Assembly: GCA_024663395.1 (NCBI GenBank)
Contig: JANFAH010000019.1
Location: forward strand, 62,001-126,000
Length of the DNA: 64,000 nucleotides
Source: Pisolithus tinctorius
Lineage: Eukaryota; Basidiomycota; Agaricomycetes; Boletales; Pisolithaceae
Direction: 5' to 3'
This document shows positions 10,652 through 22,330 of this stretch, one piece after another (the stretch's first letter is position 1; each line of letters begins with the position of its first letter). A program made the translations under genes and the position numbers. Below the pieces are notes generated by a model that had not been told where the DNA came from, did not search any database, and was given only the letters and a program-made list of their open reading frames with translations.

Positions 10652-11515
10652 CTACGACTCCTTTTCCCTTTTGGCAGCCTCCTCAGCTGACCGCCGTTCT
10701 CTTCTTCGTTTTACGTCCCAATTGTACATCCGTGCGGTGTTAACTTCCATCACCGTCAACTGTTCTCGTACGAACTCCAAATCTTCAATCGCCGTCTTCA
10801 AACTCGTTTCGGCGGCATCGAGTTTCGACCGAAGGAGCGTGATCGCTTCAGGAATTTCATAGGACAGCATAACGTTTGCCTAAATGCGACACATGTTAAG
10901 AGACCATAGGTGACATTTAGGTTATCTGCTGTGACGTACACCAAGCCAGAGATACACCGTGTCCGTATCGTCCAGTTGCGCCTCTGCGAACAGAGTGTCG
11001 TTTAGTTCGAACGTCGTGGTCAGAGGCTTTTTCGCTCCCTCTGAGTTCTCGTCGTCCTCTTCCAGGTCATCTTCTTGGTCATCCGCTTTCTGCTTTCTGT
11101 CCTAGCGTTGCTGATCAATACAACATCCAAAATATTAGCCTAAACACTCCCACCCGCCGCTGTTTTAGGAACTCGACCATCTGTAGTGTCTTCCTTATGT
11201 CCGGAATCTTGTCCTCGAGGCCTTTGCGCCTTTGGGTTAGACTCCCATCCATATAACGATATTTCCTATGCTGCGTTTGATCCCGAACTGTCACCTGAAC
11301 ACTGTAGGTGTGAACATACGCGATAGCATCTTGGAAATCCTTCAACGGTCCCTCGACATCACCATCGGGTCCCCCAATGTACTCTTCAACATTTGCCTGT
11401 CGATTGTGATGACCGAGTGCATGCTTTCTCGACGATCTTGTATACGTACGATGAACGGTGCTTTTGGGATACCTCGAGGGTTTTTGTCCTGGCCGAGAGT
11501 CGGAATTGGCGGCAT
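10652..11515 (-). CDS. PAC10: Prefoldin subunit 3 (VBP1/PAC10 family)
   Basis: Five exons join in phase: 11515-11450, 11396-11320, 11265-11154, 11101-10940 and 10879-10652, giving 214 residues, close to the family length of about 190-200. The start is the ATG at 11515, followed by the fungal N-terminal text NPRGIPKAPF. Seen motifs are YRYMDGSLTQRRKGLEDKIP (first helix), LWLGANVM at the exon 4/5 junction, EDLEFVREQLTVMEVNTARM and the C-terminal YNWDVKRRR, all hallmarks of prefoldin alpha subunit 3. The protein is part of the hexameric cytosolic prefoldin that captures unfolded actin and tubulin and hands them to the CCT chaperonin. An acidic insert (residues about 100-115) sits between the helices. 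No frame break was found. Confidence 0.93.
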
Positions 11516-12404
11516 CAGGATAATAGGCTCTCAGTCGATGAGTCGTGTGAGATCAGTAATGGATGCCTTACTAAGGATTTGGAGACAAAACTTCTCCAAA
11601 TTCGTGTCTAAAATGCAAGCGTGCCGAGATGCCGGTGCTCCAGAATTGCACCCGCAAGACCACCTGTCAAACGTTTCTGTCATCGATCATATCTTTCGGT
11701 GAGGGACTTATAATTTACAAGTGCGGCGATCACAATTCTGGCAGTTGTCTAGAGCTTAAGTCTTACAGGAAGTCACATTTTCGGTCCCTATTGTGAGAAG
11801 ACCCACATGTTGTTGAGTTCGAAACGCAAAGCCGTCAGCACTTCTTCGAAATGGAGGTGATAATTTCATGTGGAACGGGCTACCTGACGTCATTTAATTA
11901 TGATGCCGCGAGTCTGAGGGGGTGCAGGAGGCCATTGATGGTTGCAAATCGTGCTAAGTGTAGTAGTACACTTGACCAGTTTCTTCATATTAGTCTAAAC
12001 CCCTTCATCCTTAGTCACTTCCCAAGATAATCTACGTATGTCACTTTCGGTTATAAGTACAGTAACGACCCTCATGATAATAATTGAAGATAAGATTCCG
12101 CGGGAGCGTGTGCGTGCCGCTGGTCGGGCATGGACTCGGAACTGATCGGGCAAATTTACACCCTTTACTATTACTCTTCATGACCATAGCAGTAGATGCC
12201 AAATTCAATATCAAGTCACGTTGACGTCCAAGCATACTGCGCCAGAAGCGGATACATGATGGCACGCTGTATAAGAATACAAACAACCGTAGTCCATACA
12301 AGGGCAAGAGAACATTCTAGGGGTGTACAAAAGCCTGTGATATAACCATTTGAGCGACAGAGACGCGGATATGTAGGTTGTCCGATGTGATCGAAAACTA
12401 GGCT
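11516..12404. other. Intergenic region, no gene seen
   Basis: This stretch separates the 5' end of the prefoldin gene from the 3' end of the aegerolysin gene. Short open frames (for example 12041-12307 minus) show no family motif and no plausible splice partners. The first 200-300 bp should hold the prefoldin promoter. Confidence 0.5.
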
Positions 12405-12876
12405 CTAGGCACGTTGAACATCGATACTAACGTGGCCGATGGCCCCGTAACTTTCCCAGGGACCAAGAGTGACCACATAATTATTGTGAGAATTCTGGAC
12501 TTCGAGTCGATTTTCCTTGGACTTGGAAGGCAAGTCCCAAAAGATGGTGCAAATTCGGGTCGACTTATCAAAGAGGTCAATGGAACCCTCTGTCCCTGCG
12601 AACGAACTCGGACGTCTGCAGGCCGAAACAGCAGTCATAGCACCGGGAGCAACGGTAAGTCCATTAATTTCATCTGCCGATATTTCAGTGCCTTTGCTAT
12701 CGCGGAAGAATTTTCCCCTGATTCAATTTTCAGTAACGAGTATTCAAGGGACTAGGGGTATTTCCATACCACGTAACCGTGGCATTTTGGACTTTAATAG
12801 TCTTGTTGCCCAAATTGTTTTTTATGTTCATGCAAACCCACAGGGCTTTGCCAAAGCTGATAGATTCAAGGTCCAT
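12405..12876 (-). CDS. Aegerolysin family protein
   Basis: Two exons, 12876-12770 and 12717-12405, joined in phase across a 52 bp intron, give 139 residues, the usual length of aegerolysins. The order of features matches the family: an N-terminal beta segment, a tryptophan-containing strand at the splice junction, a Cys-Gly/Arg-type turn, a Glu-Gly-(Thr/Ser) turn, the aromatic WD-containing strand and a glycine-rich last strand. There is no signal peptide, as usual for these cytosolic or non-classically secreted proteins. Family members bind sphingolipid-containing membranes and some form pores only with a MACPF-domain partner; no such partner gene is seen within this window. The gene may act in fruiting or in defence against grazers. 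No frame break. Identification is by motif memory; a search would confirm it. Confidence 0.8.
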
Positions 12877-13297
12877 TGGCAGGGGGAACGAAGGGAGGGG
12901 TGGGCAGAGTAAAGGGATGACGGAGAATACGAATATACAACAGCAAAAAGGGGGGATGGGCAGGATGATAGGACGACAGGAAGTATGCAGTTTATACACC
13001 CACCAGCGACTCTGGGAACTTTTGTTCGACCATATGTAGCGTCATCAAAACCCCGAGGACTATACGTACCGTGAGAGGACTCGTGTGCACATTGAGAGGC
13101 AAATTAATTAACGGGAAGCCCCCATGCCGTCCTTACACCGCCAGCCAGAGTATCGATTTCGTATCTGAATATTGATTTGTGATTGACAATAGATGTCTCA
13201 GAAGGGGATGGAGAATTGATTTCGCTATTCCCTTCTGATACGGTGTCCGACGGAACCACTGACCCTAAAATGACAAAATAGGTACAAAGTCCTTCAT

Positions 13298-13590
13298 TTA
13301 GACACCGAAGGAAGGACCATTTGTTCGTTGATCAACATTGAAATGTAATAAGGGGACAACCTCGGGCCGAGAACCAGACCTGAAGCTGAAGGCTAGACAC
13401 ACGGGGATCATATGTTCGATGCCAGTCATGAGAATAGAACCACGTCGTTGCTGGACTAAAACATTGTAGTAGTGCTTGTGGGTCCACACACTACCTTCCC
13501 AGTCATATGGTTTGTTGTTGAAAACGGTGAGACCCCAGATAGAGGAAGCGAATACATACTGCTTCAGGATAAAGTCGCAGGATCAGGGGG
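13298..13590 (-). CDS. Unrecognised open frame, possibly partial
   Basis: The minus strand is open for about 97 codons ending with a stop at 13298-13300. It is rich in aromatic residues (for example TVFNNKPYDWEGSVWTHKHY). A possible intron lies downstream (GTCTAAATG... to TTTTAG at about 13263), after which another open run of about 60 codons ends near 13106, so this could be an exon of a small gene between the aegerolysin and MRD1. No start codon is certain and I recognise no family. It is not large enough for a MACPF partner of the aegerolysin. Confidence 0.3.
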
Positions 13591-13735
13591 GCTTGTCCTT
13601 AACTGAGTGCATGAAGACAAAGACAAGCTTACTACTGCCGCTGACTAAGTACGCAGGCCGCCGGCATCGCACCGGTGATTGCCGGCCGCGTGTGATCCCA
13701 GCTACAGCTTTTCCTTCGTCTGGTCAAGCGCGACA

Positions 13736-16390
13736 ATGTCCCGTCTGATAGTGAAGAACCTTCCACCGTACCTGACACCAGAAGGCCTACGCAAACATTT
13801 TGAGCAGAATGGAGCACCGCCAGGGACTATCACAGATATCAGAGTGTCCCATAAACCGGACGGGACGACCCGACGGTTCGGCTTCGTAGGTTTCAAATCT
13901 GACAAGGAAGCTGCCGCAGCAAGAGACTACTTTGATCGTACGTTTATCGATTCGACACGGATAAGTGTTGCAGTAGTTGAGGTGAGACCGCCTTGGCTCT
14001 TATTTGCGTGTCATTGACGCAGACAACAGGGTGCCAAGGACGCACCAGCGCCGAGACCCAGCAAACGGCGACGTATCGAGCCCGACGAGCCAATCAGCGC
14101 GCAAAACCCACACAAGGACGCAAAGGCCAAGAAAAATGAGAAGCGAGACCAAAACCAGTTGAAAGCAAAATCTCAATTGGACCAGTTCCTCGAGGTATCG
14201 CGTTCCCGGAAAGGACCGTCATGGGCAAATGAAATCAACGCTTCCCATCCTATTTTATCACCCATTGAAAAAGAGAAACCCGAGACTGTAAGTGAGGTGC
14301 AAAATGACGCAGCTGACGATGTGGTGTCGGATCTGGAGTGGATGAAACGACGCATGACAAACCACATACCCGAACCAGAAATGGTTTTTCAGCAAGACGA
14401 GGATGAGGACGAGAACAAAATCGAAGATCCCGCTCCCCAGCAGGATAAAGATCCGACTACGGAGACCATCCTCCAGACTGGTCGTCTATTCCTTCGGAAC
14501 CTTGCTTTTTCATGCACAGACGCCGAACTACAGGAGCTCTTTCAATCGTTTGGTGAAATAGAACAGGTAAGTATTTCGCTGCTTGATTGTTTTCCCGGGC
14601 ATGTCGTCCGTGATGATAACTAGCATAGGGACATCAGATTCTTAAGGAAAAAGATGATTCTCAGGGAATAAACCGATAGTAGAATTTATCTGACTTGCAT
14701 TTCGTTCCCTCTCCCCTTCTTGGCTTTGCACTGATTCTATTCCCTCCATTCCCAAGGTGCATATACCGATCGACACCGTTTCAAAGCAACCGAAAGGTCT
14801 CGCTTATGTCAGGTTTAAACAACCATCTTCTGCACTCGCTGCTTACGAGGCACTCGACAAGAAGTCTTTCCAGGGTCGATTATTGCACATCCTTCCTGCC
14901 GTAGATCGTAAAGCAAAATTCGAGGTAACAGAAGGAGATGGGAAGAAGAGATCGTTGAAAGAGGAGCGCGACGCCAAGCGGAAAGCTACGGCGGGGCGTG
15001 ACTTCAATTGGAGTATGTTATACATGAATGTTCGTCGCCCCCTTATTATGTCGCCATCGATGTCTAGTAGTCTAATACATCCCGTGCCATGCTTCAGAGT
15101 GACGCCGTGGCTTCGTCTATCGCAGATCGACTGAACATCTCCAAGGCTGATATCCTGAATCCCGAGTCTGATAATGCAGCTGTGAAGCTTGCTTTGGCCG
15201 AGACGCACGTCATTCAGGAGACGAAAGTATATCTAGAGTCGCAGGGAGTTATCCTCTCGACATTTTCTTCGCGAGCTCGGTCGGATACGATTATTCTCGT
15301 CAAGAACATACCCTACGGTACCACGGCTGAGCAAATACGCGAGTTATTCGAAGTTCATGGGAAGCTCAGTCGTGTTCTCGTGCCCCCTGCGGGCACAATG
15401 GCAGTAGTGGAATTTGAGCACGCGGACGAAGCCAAGAAGGCTTTCCGAGCGGTGGCCTACAGGCGACTCGGAAATTCTATTATCTACTTGGAGAAGGGTC
15501 CGCTGGGCATGTTCCAAGAAGCAACAGGAGATGAAGACATGACTGCGTCTACCTCCACTGCATTCAAGCCAATTACGATTGCGGAGCAGGAAACGCCCGA
15601 TGGTGCTGGCAAAGACGATGAGCCGCCCCTGTCCGCTGGGACGACGCTGTTCGTGAAGAATCTTGCGTTCAGCACGACCTCCGAGAGACTCAGGCAAGTG
15701 TTCGGCGCTTTACCGGAGTTTTCGTTTGCACGCGTTCAAACGAAGCCGGATCCTAAACGCCCCACAGTGCCTGGCGGAGCAGCGCCCCGGCTAAGTATGG
15801 GATACGGTTTTGTCGGTTTCAAGACACCAGAGGGTGCTAAGAAAGCACTTAAAAGCATGCAAGGGTTTGTTCTGGATGGGCATGCTCTCCATGTGAAATT
15901 TGCGGGGCGCGGGAAAGAGGAAGAGGAAGAATCTAAGGATGAGGCGATTACCAAGGCGAGGACGACCAAGATGATTGTGAAAAACGTGCCATTCGAGGCG
16001 TCGAAGAAGGATATCCGAGAGTTGTTCGGGTGCGCTACTTTTCCTTCTAGAATAAAATCTATCTTACATTTTTATTTGTCACACAGCGCACATGGACAGC
16101 TCAAGTCTGTTCGGCTACCAAAGAAATTTGACTCACGAACTCGCGGGTTCGCGTTCCTCGAGTTCCTCACTCGTCGAGAAGCCGAAAATGCATTTGCGGC
16201 ACTCAAACATACGCACTTGCTCAGTCGGCATCTTGTGTTGGAGTGGGCTGAGGAGGCGGAGCAGGACCTGGAGACTCTACGGAAGAAGGCAGGTGTTGGG
16301 TATGGTGCAGGGACAGAGTTGCCTGGCAGAAAACGGAAGCTCAATATCGGCGAGGCTGAGCCTGATGCTGGGGATGGAGACTTGGATTAG
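13736..16390 (+). CDS. MRD1: MRD1, multiple RNA-binding-domain protein in rRNA processing
   Basis: Five exons in phase: 13736-13981, 14030-14566, 14757-15029, 15098-16029 and 16087-16390, giving 763 residues. Five RRM domains are visible: residues 2-80 (SRLIVKNLPPYL), about 235-310 (GRLFLRNLAFSC, split by the 190 bp second intron), 416-490 (TIILVKNIPYG), 534-620 (TTLFVKNLAFS) and 642-720 (TKMIVKNVPFE). Between RRM2 and RRM3 lies the diagnostic segment FNWSMLYMNSDAVASSIADR, split by an intron. MRD1 is a nucleolar protein that joins the 90S pre-ribosome and is needed for early cleavages that release 18S rRNA. The start at 13736 was chosen because RRM1 begins at residue 3. The last intron (57 bp) is a multiple of three and has no in-frame stop. 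No frame break in the exons. Confidence 0.95.
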
Positions 16391-16536
16391 CTCGTTATGT
16401 AATCAAATGCGACTTTCGAACACGCGACGCGTCTCCCCCCCGGGTTGCTATTACCCTGCTGTGCAGGGAGTCTCTGCAAGTATACAGCCAGTGCCCTTTG
16501 GTTAGTAGGACTGTTACAGTGCGGCGCCCGAGGACA

Positions 16537-17571
16537 ATGGAGGACACCAACATGCACGGTTTGGACCTGCCGCCGCCCATGAAACGCAGAAGAAGACCCG
16601 TTCATGAGCCACCCTCTGCCAACGGTTCGCATTCGCAACACGACCGATTTTGGTTCTCGGGATGGGAACATCGTCCTGCGTGTCGAAGAAAACATGCTTC
16701 AAGATTCACCGCAACAAGTTAATGTATTCCATTGTCTTTGCAGGACATGCTGGAACTCCCCCAGCCACAGGACGCGGAGAACGTTGACGGGTGTCCGCTT
16801 GTTGCCTTTTCAGGGGACTCTGTAGCAGACTGGACAGTTACCCTAAGCTGGATGTATAACCGCAGGTGGGTGTGTTATGTGAAGAAACCCTTTCATGCAA
16901 TAAACCTGCCACAAGTGCTTTCGAGTCGCGCTCTGCCACGTTCAGTATCATTGCCGGGGCGCTTCGAATATCCACGAAATACGAGATTTCTGACCTGCGC
17001 TCCTGGTCCAAGCAACAGCTACTTTCAAGATGGCCAACGAATCTTCTAGAAATGAACAGCAACGCGTTTCCAAATGCTGCTGGTAAGTCCTCGACTACGA
17101 CCTTCCGCGTTTGCATCACAACTAGTTTCGCAGAGGTGATCGCTTTAGCGCGACAGTTGGATGTTCCCGAAATACTACCAGCAGCATTTTAACGCTCTTT
17201 CGGTGCAGCGCTGGGGAGGGGGAGGCGATGGAGGGAAACAGCCATCACATTCTTTTCGCCGGAGGACCTTACGACGTGTCATCGTTGGTCGTGAAGAACT
17301 TGAACAACATCTCGTCGCCATCCTTACTTGCCCGATTGGAGAGAGTTTCACCCTCTGCCGAGAATGTGAAAGCTGTCTTTCAAAGTGGCTAGTTTCGCGT
17401 TTTCTGCATTCGCCATACAGGAGTTGGCTATTGCGCGAGCTGAAAGACATCTTACAAGAGCCGCGGACGGAGTTGTCCCCGTGTTCCTTTTGTCTGTCCA
17501 CGTTCCGTCAGGTGGTTGCTAAATTTATAGATGAACTGCTTCATGCAATACCCAGGTACTTCGGACTTTGA
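16537..17571 (+). pseudogene. BTB/POZ-domain protein, frameshifted
   Basis: From the ATG at 16537 a basic, proline-rich N-terminus leads into text typical of the large Agaricomycete BTB/POZ family (FWFS, DGNIVLRVEEN, FKIHRNKL, DMLELPQPQD, ADWTVTLSWMYNRR, then ISTKYEISDLRSWSKQQL and EVIALARQLDVPEILPAAF). These pieces lie in different frames: shifts occur near 16655, 16695, 16741, 17190 and 17270. A normal GT-AG intron is kept at 17083-17134. BTB domains mediate dimerisation and often link to Cullin-3 ubiquitin ligases; the role of this fungal family is unknown. The number of breaks in 1 kb suggests a dead gene, although single-base sequencing errors could contribute. Confidence 0.7.
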
Positions 17572-17832
17572 TGCAGCTTATAATTTGTCAGGTTATCCTC
17601 AGGTGATGGTTTCCGAGTTGGCCCTTGCCACGTACTAGTACAGGCACATGTGATATATAATTCGGAGAGTGTTGGATTGTCGGTTGAATTTGGAGGAGGT
17701 CTAGACCTGCTCTGTACTGTATATAGTGAATTGACCCCTTTCTCCGTACTGGAAGGGCCTCTTTTGTCGTGATTGGCCGCCCTTGGGCCCCCCACCCGAC
17801 GTTCCAGTGATTCACAACATTCTCTGGATAGT

Positions 17833-20800
17833 ATGACATCTGTACTAGATCCTGCAACGATTGGAAAGCCGAGTCGTCCTCGACATGTGAGGACCCTAAC
17901 ACGTGTGTAGATCGTCATATCTAGCCGAGGATCAGAGATTGATCATGGGGCTTGACAAGTCTACATACCAGAGCAAGACGAAGACGGGAAGGACAAGTGG
18001 CCGAGAGGCGAGGAGGAGCTATGGAGAGCCAATCTGAGAAAGCCAGACACAGGTATGCATGGGGTTGCGTATCCCAGCGACGGCCATGCTGATACCACAC
18101 ATACCCTGCAGACGTACCTTCCATCGCCCGGTCCTTTGTGAACCATGTCCAAACGTCCCTCGCTCGCCAGCCTCACAACCTCAGCGATCTGGGTGCTTAT
18201 CTTGCAACCGGATTGTCGGTTCGAGATAATCTGCTGGTGAGTGCTCCCGTTGATCTCCCTGGGCCAACTTCTCTCTCCCTCTCGAGTAGCTCAACTGGAA
18301 TGAGACGCAAATGCACATGAACCGGGTTGCCGGAAAACGCGCATATTACCTCTCCCTCGAGTTCCTCATGGGACGCACTCTGGACAATGCTCTCCTTAAT
18401 CTTGGTCTGAAAGATCAATACAGGGAATCCATCGACAGACTAGGTTTCAACTTGGAGGACCTCATCGACCAGGAACGTGATGCAGGCTTGGGAACGGTGG
18501 TCTTGGACGTCTCGCAGCATGTTACCTCGATTCATCTTCAACCCAAGAACTTCCAGTGTGGGGATACGGTCTGCGTTACAAGTACGGTATCTTCCAGCAG
18601 CTCATTTCGCCCGATGGTCAACAGCTCGAGGCTCCCGATCCGTGGTTGGAGCACCTGAATCCGTGGGAAGTTTCGCGTGCAGATGTGCAGTACGAGATCC
18701 GGTTTTACGGAGAGGCTCAGAAGTACGTTAATGGCACTGCCCGGGGTGTCTGGTACGGTGGTCAAGAGGTCTTGGCGGTCGCATACGACGTAACGATTCC
18801 GGGCTATGATACTCGCAACACGAACAATCTGCGTTTATGGGCGAGCAAGCCAAAGCGGGGCTTCGATTTACAAAGTTTTAACGGTGAGTGATGTGTTGGA
18901 CGACAAAGGAGTCACTGATCTACATACCTCTCAAGCCGGGAATTATGAGCATGCCATCGAATCTTCGAATAGTGCCGCTGCGATCACCTCCGTCTTATAT
19001 CCTAACGACCAAACGACGTGTAAGGGGTCATTCCTCGCGGCATTCGGGTTGATTTATTGACGCACTTCATATCAGTCGGCAAGGAGTTGCGCCTTAAGCA
19101 GCAGTACTTTTGGACAGCAGCTAGTCTTGCAGACATCATGCGGCGTTTTAGGAACCTCGGAAAACCAATGATTGAATTACCGGATTGTAAGCTTTCCGTT
19201 CCTCTCGTATTCTCTAGTCACTCAATGGCACTCTACTAGACATCGCGATCCAGTTGAATGATGTACGTTCTCCGTAGCACCATCGAATTCTCTCTCTCTC
19301 ATAGGAATGCAGACTCATCCTACACTTGCTATCCCTGAGCTCATGCGCATATTGGTCGACGAAGAAGACTTGCCATGGGACGTGGCATGGTATATCGTTA
19401 CCAACACTTTCTTCTTCACCAATCATACAGTCCTCCCGGTAAGTCAGCTATCCGTATGGCGCCGCCGAGCTTTTTGAAAAAGTTTGTTCGCTTTATAGGA
19501 AGCCTTGGAAAAATGGCCAGTCCCCTTGATGGAACATCTTTTGCCCAGGTATTGCGCGATTATCATCACTCCACTATCCATCTCCTGTGCTGACATGCTC
19601 GATCGCTCGTTTGTTCCAGGCATATGCAAATCATTTATGATATCGTACGTAGGCTCTTGTTCTCGCCGTCGTTCTTTTTTCATCGATCCTTTTTGCAGAA
19701 CCTGTAAAACTCTCCCGTAAAGCGATCTATTATATACCCTATTGATCACTTCTTTCTTTTCTCCGCCGACAGGATTTTCTTGCAATGTATGTATCCCTTC
19801 GGTGTCTAGGATTCGCTATTGACCTTCTCGGACAGCTGTGGAGCACAAGTTCCCTGGAGACCACGATCGGCTTGCTAGGATGTCTCTCATCGAAGGTTGG
19901 TAAAAAGACAGATGATTTATTTTAGAAGGGCATCTCATTTGACTCCTGCACAGAAAACCACCCCAAGTACGTCCGTATGGCACACCTTGCGTGCATTGGT
20001 GAGTTATATTTCGCGTCAGGAACCACATACTTCATTGTGATGTCATCCTGCAGGGAGTCGCAAGATCAATGGCGTGGCGGAGGCAAGTGTCATGTTGCGT
20101 GTTTCTCATATGACGGCGCTCATCGTATCGTGTCTGCAGCTTCATTCTGAGTTGGTGAGGACAACCATCTTCAAAGACTTTCTGGACTTCTTCGGAGTGA
20201 GCAAGTATGTCTGTGATGCGTATTTATTTGGGGCTTGATTGACTGACTGACCTGGGCCGCAAGGTTCGGTAATGTCACTAACGGCAGTAAGTCTTCATCC
20301 TCATGCATAACACGCGTATCGTTCTAATTCACCATTTAAAGTCACACCGCGTCGTTGGCTCGCACAGGTGCGTCGTTCCATTGCTACATATATATTAGAC
20401 GCTGTCTCATGTCGATGGTCAGTGCAACCCAGACCTTACCGACCTCATCACCAAGACGATAAACATACCGAAGAACATCTGGTTGAAAGATTTGAGTCAG
20501 CTCGAGGAACTACTGAAGTATGTCGAAGACGAGGATTTCCTCGAGGAGTGGGCTGCTGTGAAACAAGCCAACAAGGAGCGGCTGGCACATTATATGCGGG
20601 TTACACTCAGCTTGAACGTCAACACCAAGGCTATGTTTGATGTGCAAATCAAGGTAAAGTTTCGTTTTGTCGCGGTGCAGAGTTCAGAAGGGCTCACGAA
20701 TATGTTACAGCGGTTGCATGAGTACAAGGTACGTCTGGTTAGGACGAGCAGGGGGAATATCTGATTTGTCTTTTTAGCGTCAAACGCTCAATATTCTTGG

Positions 20801-22026
20801 TGTAGTGCATGTAAGTCAAATTGCCGTGGACCGAGTATCATAGTACTTAACGGTTTTGCCAGCGTTATCTAACGCTGAAAGCCATGTCACCGTCGGAAAG
20901 GAAAAAGTTGACGCCTCGAAACGTCTTCTTCGCTGGAAAGGCAGCGCCGGGGTGTATGTGCCTGTTCTTCCCTGCCCATGCGCCGTCTGAATGTTCCTTG
21001 TCCACCAGATGAAATTGCAAAACTGGTACGCGTCTTGGTACCGCAGTCGTGTCCAAGACGGACGTTTACACTTTGCAGACGATTCGGCTCATCGTCAACG
21101 TTGCTCGTGTCGTCAACGCCGACCCCGATACCAAGGACTATCTCAACGTCTTTTTCCTGCCAGACTACTCTGTAACAATGGCAGAAATATTGATTCCCGC
21201 GTCGGATATCAGTCAGCACATCTCGACTGCTGGTACGGAGGCATCCGGGACGTCGAACATGAAGTTCTGCTTGAATGGGGGTCTTCTTCTCGGTACTGTT
21301 GGTGCGTGTATGGGTTGTTTACTTTGTTGCGACTGCGGACATAACCACCCTTTCAGATGGCGCAAACATTGAGATCGCAGAGGAAGTGGGCAGCGAGAAC
21401 GTCTGTACGTACATACCTGGAACGAGTTTCAAGTTGGCTCAGCGCTGATCGTTGTCTCTCTAGTTTTCTTTGGACACCTGACGCCTGCCGTGGAAGAACT
21501 TCGTTACCAACACAAGCATCATCCTGTTCCGGTTGAAGAAAAGTCACGAAATTTGGCCAAAGTACTGGACCAGATCTCATCAGGGCTTTTCGGAGATGAG
21601 GGTGTATACGAGCCGTGAGTTCCCAAACCCGAAAGCTGCAGTCGATAGTTTGTTCCTGGTGTTAACAAACCCACATAGCCTTCTAAACACCATCCGACAG
21701 CTAGATTACTACCTTATCACCGATGATTTCGACTCCTGTGAGTTGGATGGGATCTGCAGGCAGTGTTGGTACTAATGAACGTCTTTTTTCAGACATAGAA
21801 GCCCTACAAATGATTGACGATGCTTACAACGACCGTACGGAATGGATCAAGAAAAGCATCAGGACGACGGCCAAGGTGGGTGGAACCCCGTTTCGTATAA
21901 AACGTTTGAGAAGCATCTGTGTTGACTTGTGGAAACACGAAACAGATGGGCAAGTTCAGCTCTGATAGGGCGATCCAGGACTATGCGCAGGAATATTGGA
22001 ACATCGAGAGTACCAAAGTCGAGTGA
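17833..22026 (+). CDS. GPH1: Glycogen phosphorylase, many-exon, one frame break
   Basis: This enzyme releases glucose-1-phosphate from glycogen, using pyridoxal phosphate. About 28 short introns can be spliced by phase, starting from ATG 17833 (MTSVLDPAT) through [90 protein letters not shown], the phosphorylase signature [13 protein letters not shown] (with the PLP lysine), to the stop at 22024-22026. Two exons are only 5 nt (19699-19703) and 14 nt (19773-19786), and one intron has a GC donor (20083-20139). At 18491-18495 GGAAC should be GGAAAC: one A is missing and the frame shifts inside [16 protein letters not shown]. All else is intact, so the break may be a homopolymer error. Cytosolic enzyme of glycogen breakdown. 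Confidence 0.93.
19699..19703 (+). other. GPH1: 5-nt micro-exon of glycogen phosphorylase
   Basis: AACCT lies between an intron ending TTTTTGCAG (19645-19698) and one beginning GTAAAACT (19704-19772). Together with the following 14-nt exon (19773-19786) it supplies the residues N-L-I-F-L-Q between YDI and SVEHKFPGD, where the conserved enzyme has N-x-F-F-L-Q. Without it the frame and the conserved segment are lost. Confidence 0.85.
20083..20139 (+). other. GPH1: GC-AG intron in glycogen phosphorylase
   Basis: The exon ends GTGGCGGAG and the intron begins GCAAGTG and ends TCTGCAG; joining gives [14 protein letters not shown] in phase, as conserved in the family. No GT in the right phase is nearby. 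GC donors with a strong AAGT context are the known minor class handled by the major spliceosome. Confidence 0.85.
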
Positions 22027-22330
22027 AGCTATGTAGTGTGATTTCTTGTTCATAGGCAAGGCGGTGGAGGAGGGTTTGATGAGTTTCTCTCTGCTGGTCG
22101 AATCTTTATTCCTAGGAATATAATGCATTTGAGGGTGATATCGAGCTTGCCAATATAGTTGGTTCCTTGATGTGGCAGGTCCACCAGGCACACATCCTTG
22201 GCGGCAGCAGCGGTGGCGAGGCTGTTCAACGTGACAGTCCTCGGTCTGGGCGACTAATTTTCTATGTGAACATCTCCCCCCACGTCCACCACTACCACTG
22301 TGCTTTGAGGAGTCCTAATTCACGCTAGCC

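Noticed and set aside
13106..13590. A MACPF partner for the aegerolysin
   Set aside because: The open stretch is far too short (MACPF partners are about 500 residues) and shows no MACPF signature.
15344..15697. Long minus-strand open frames within MRD1
   Set aside because: Antisense shadows of a clearly coding RRM region.
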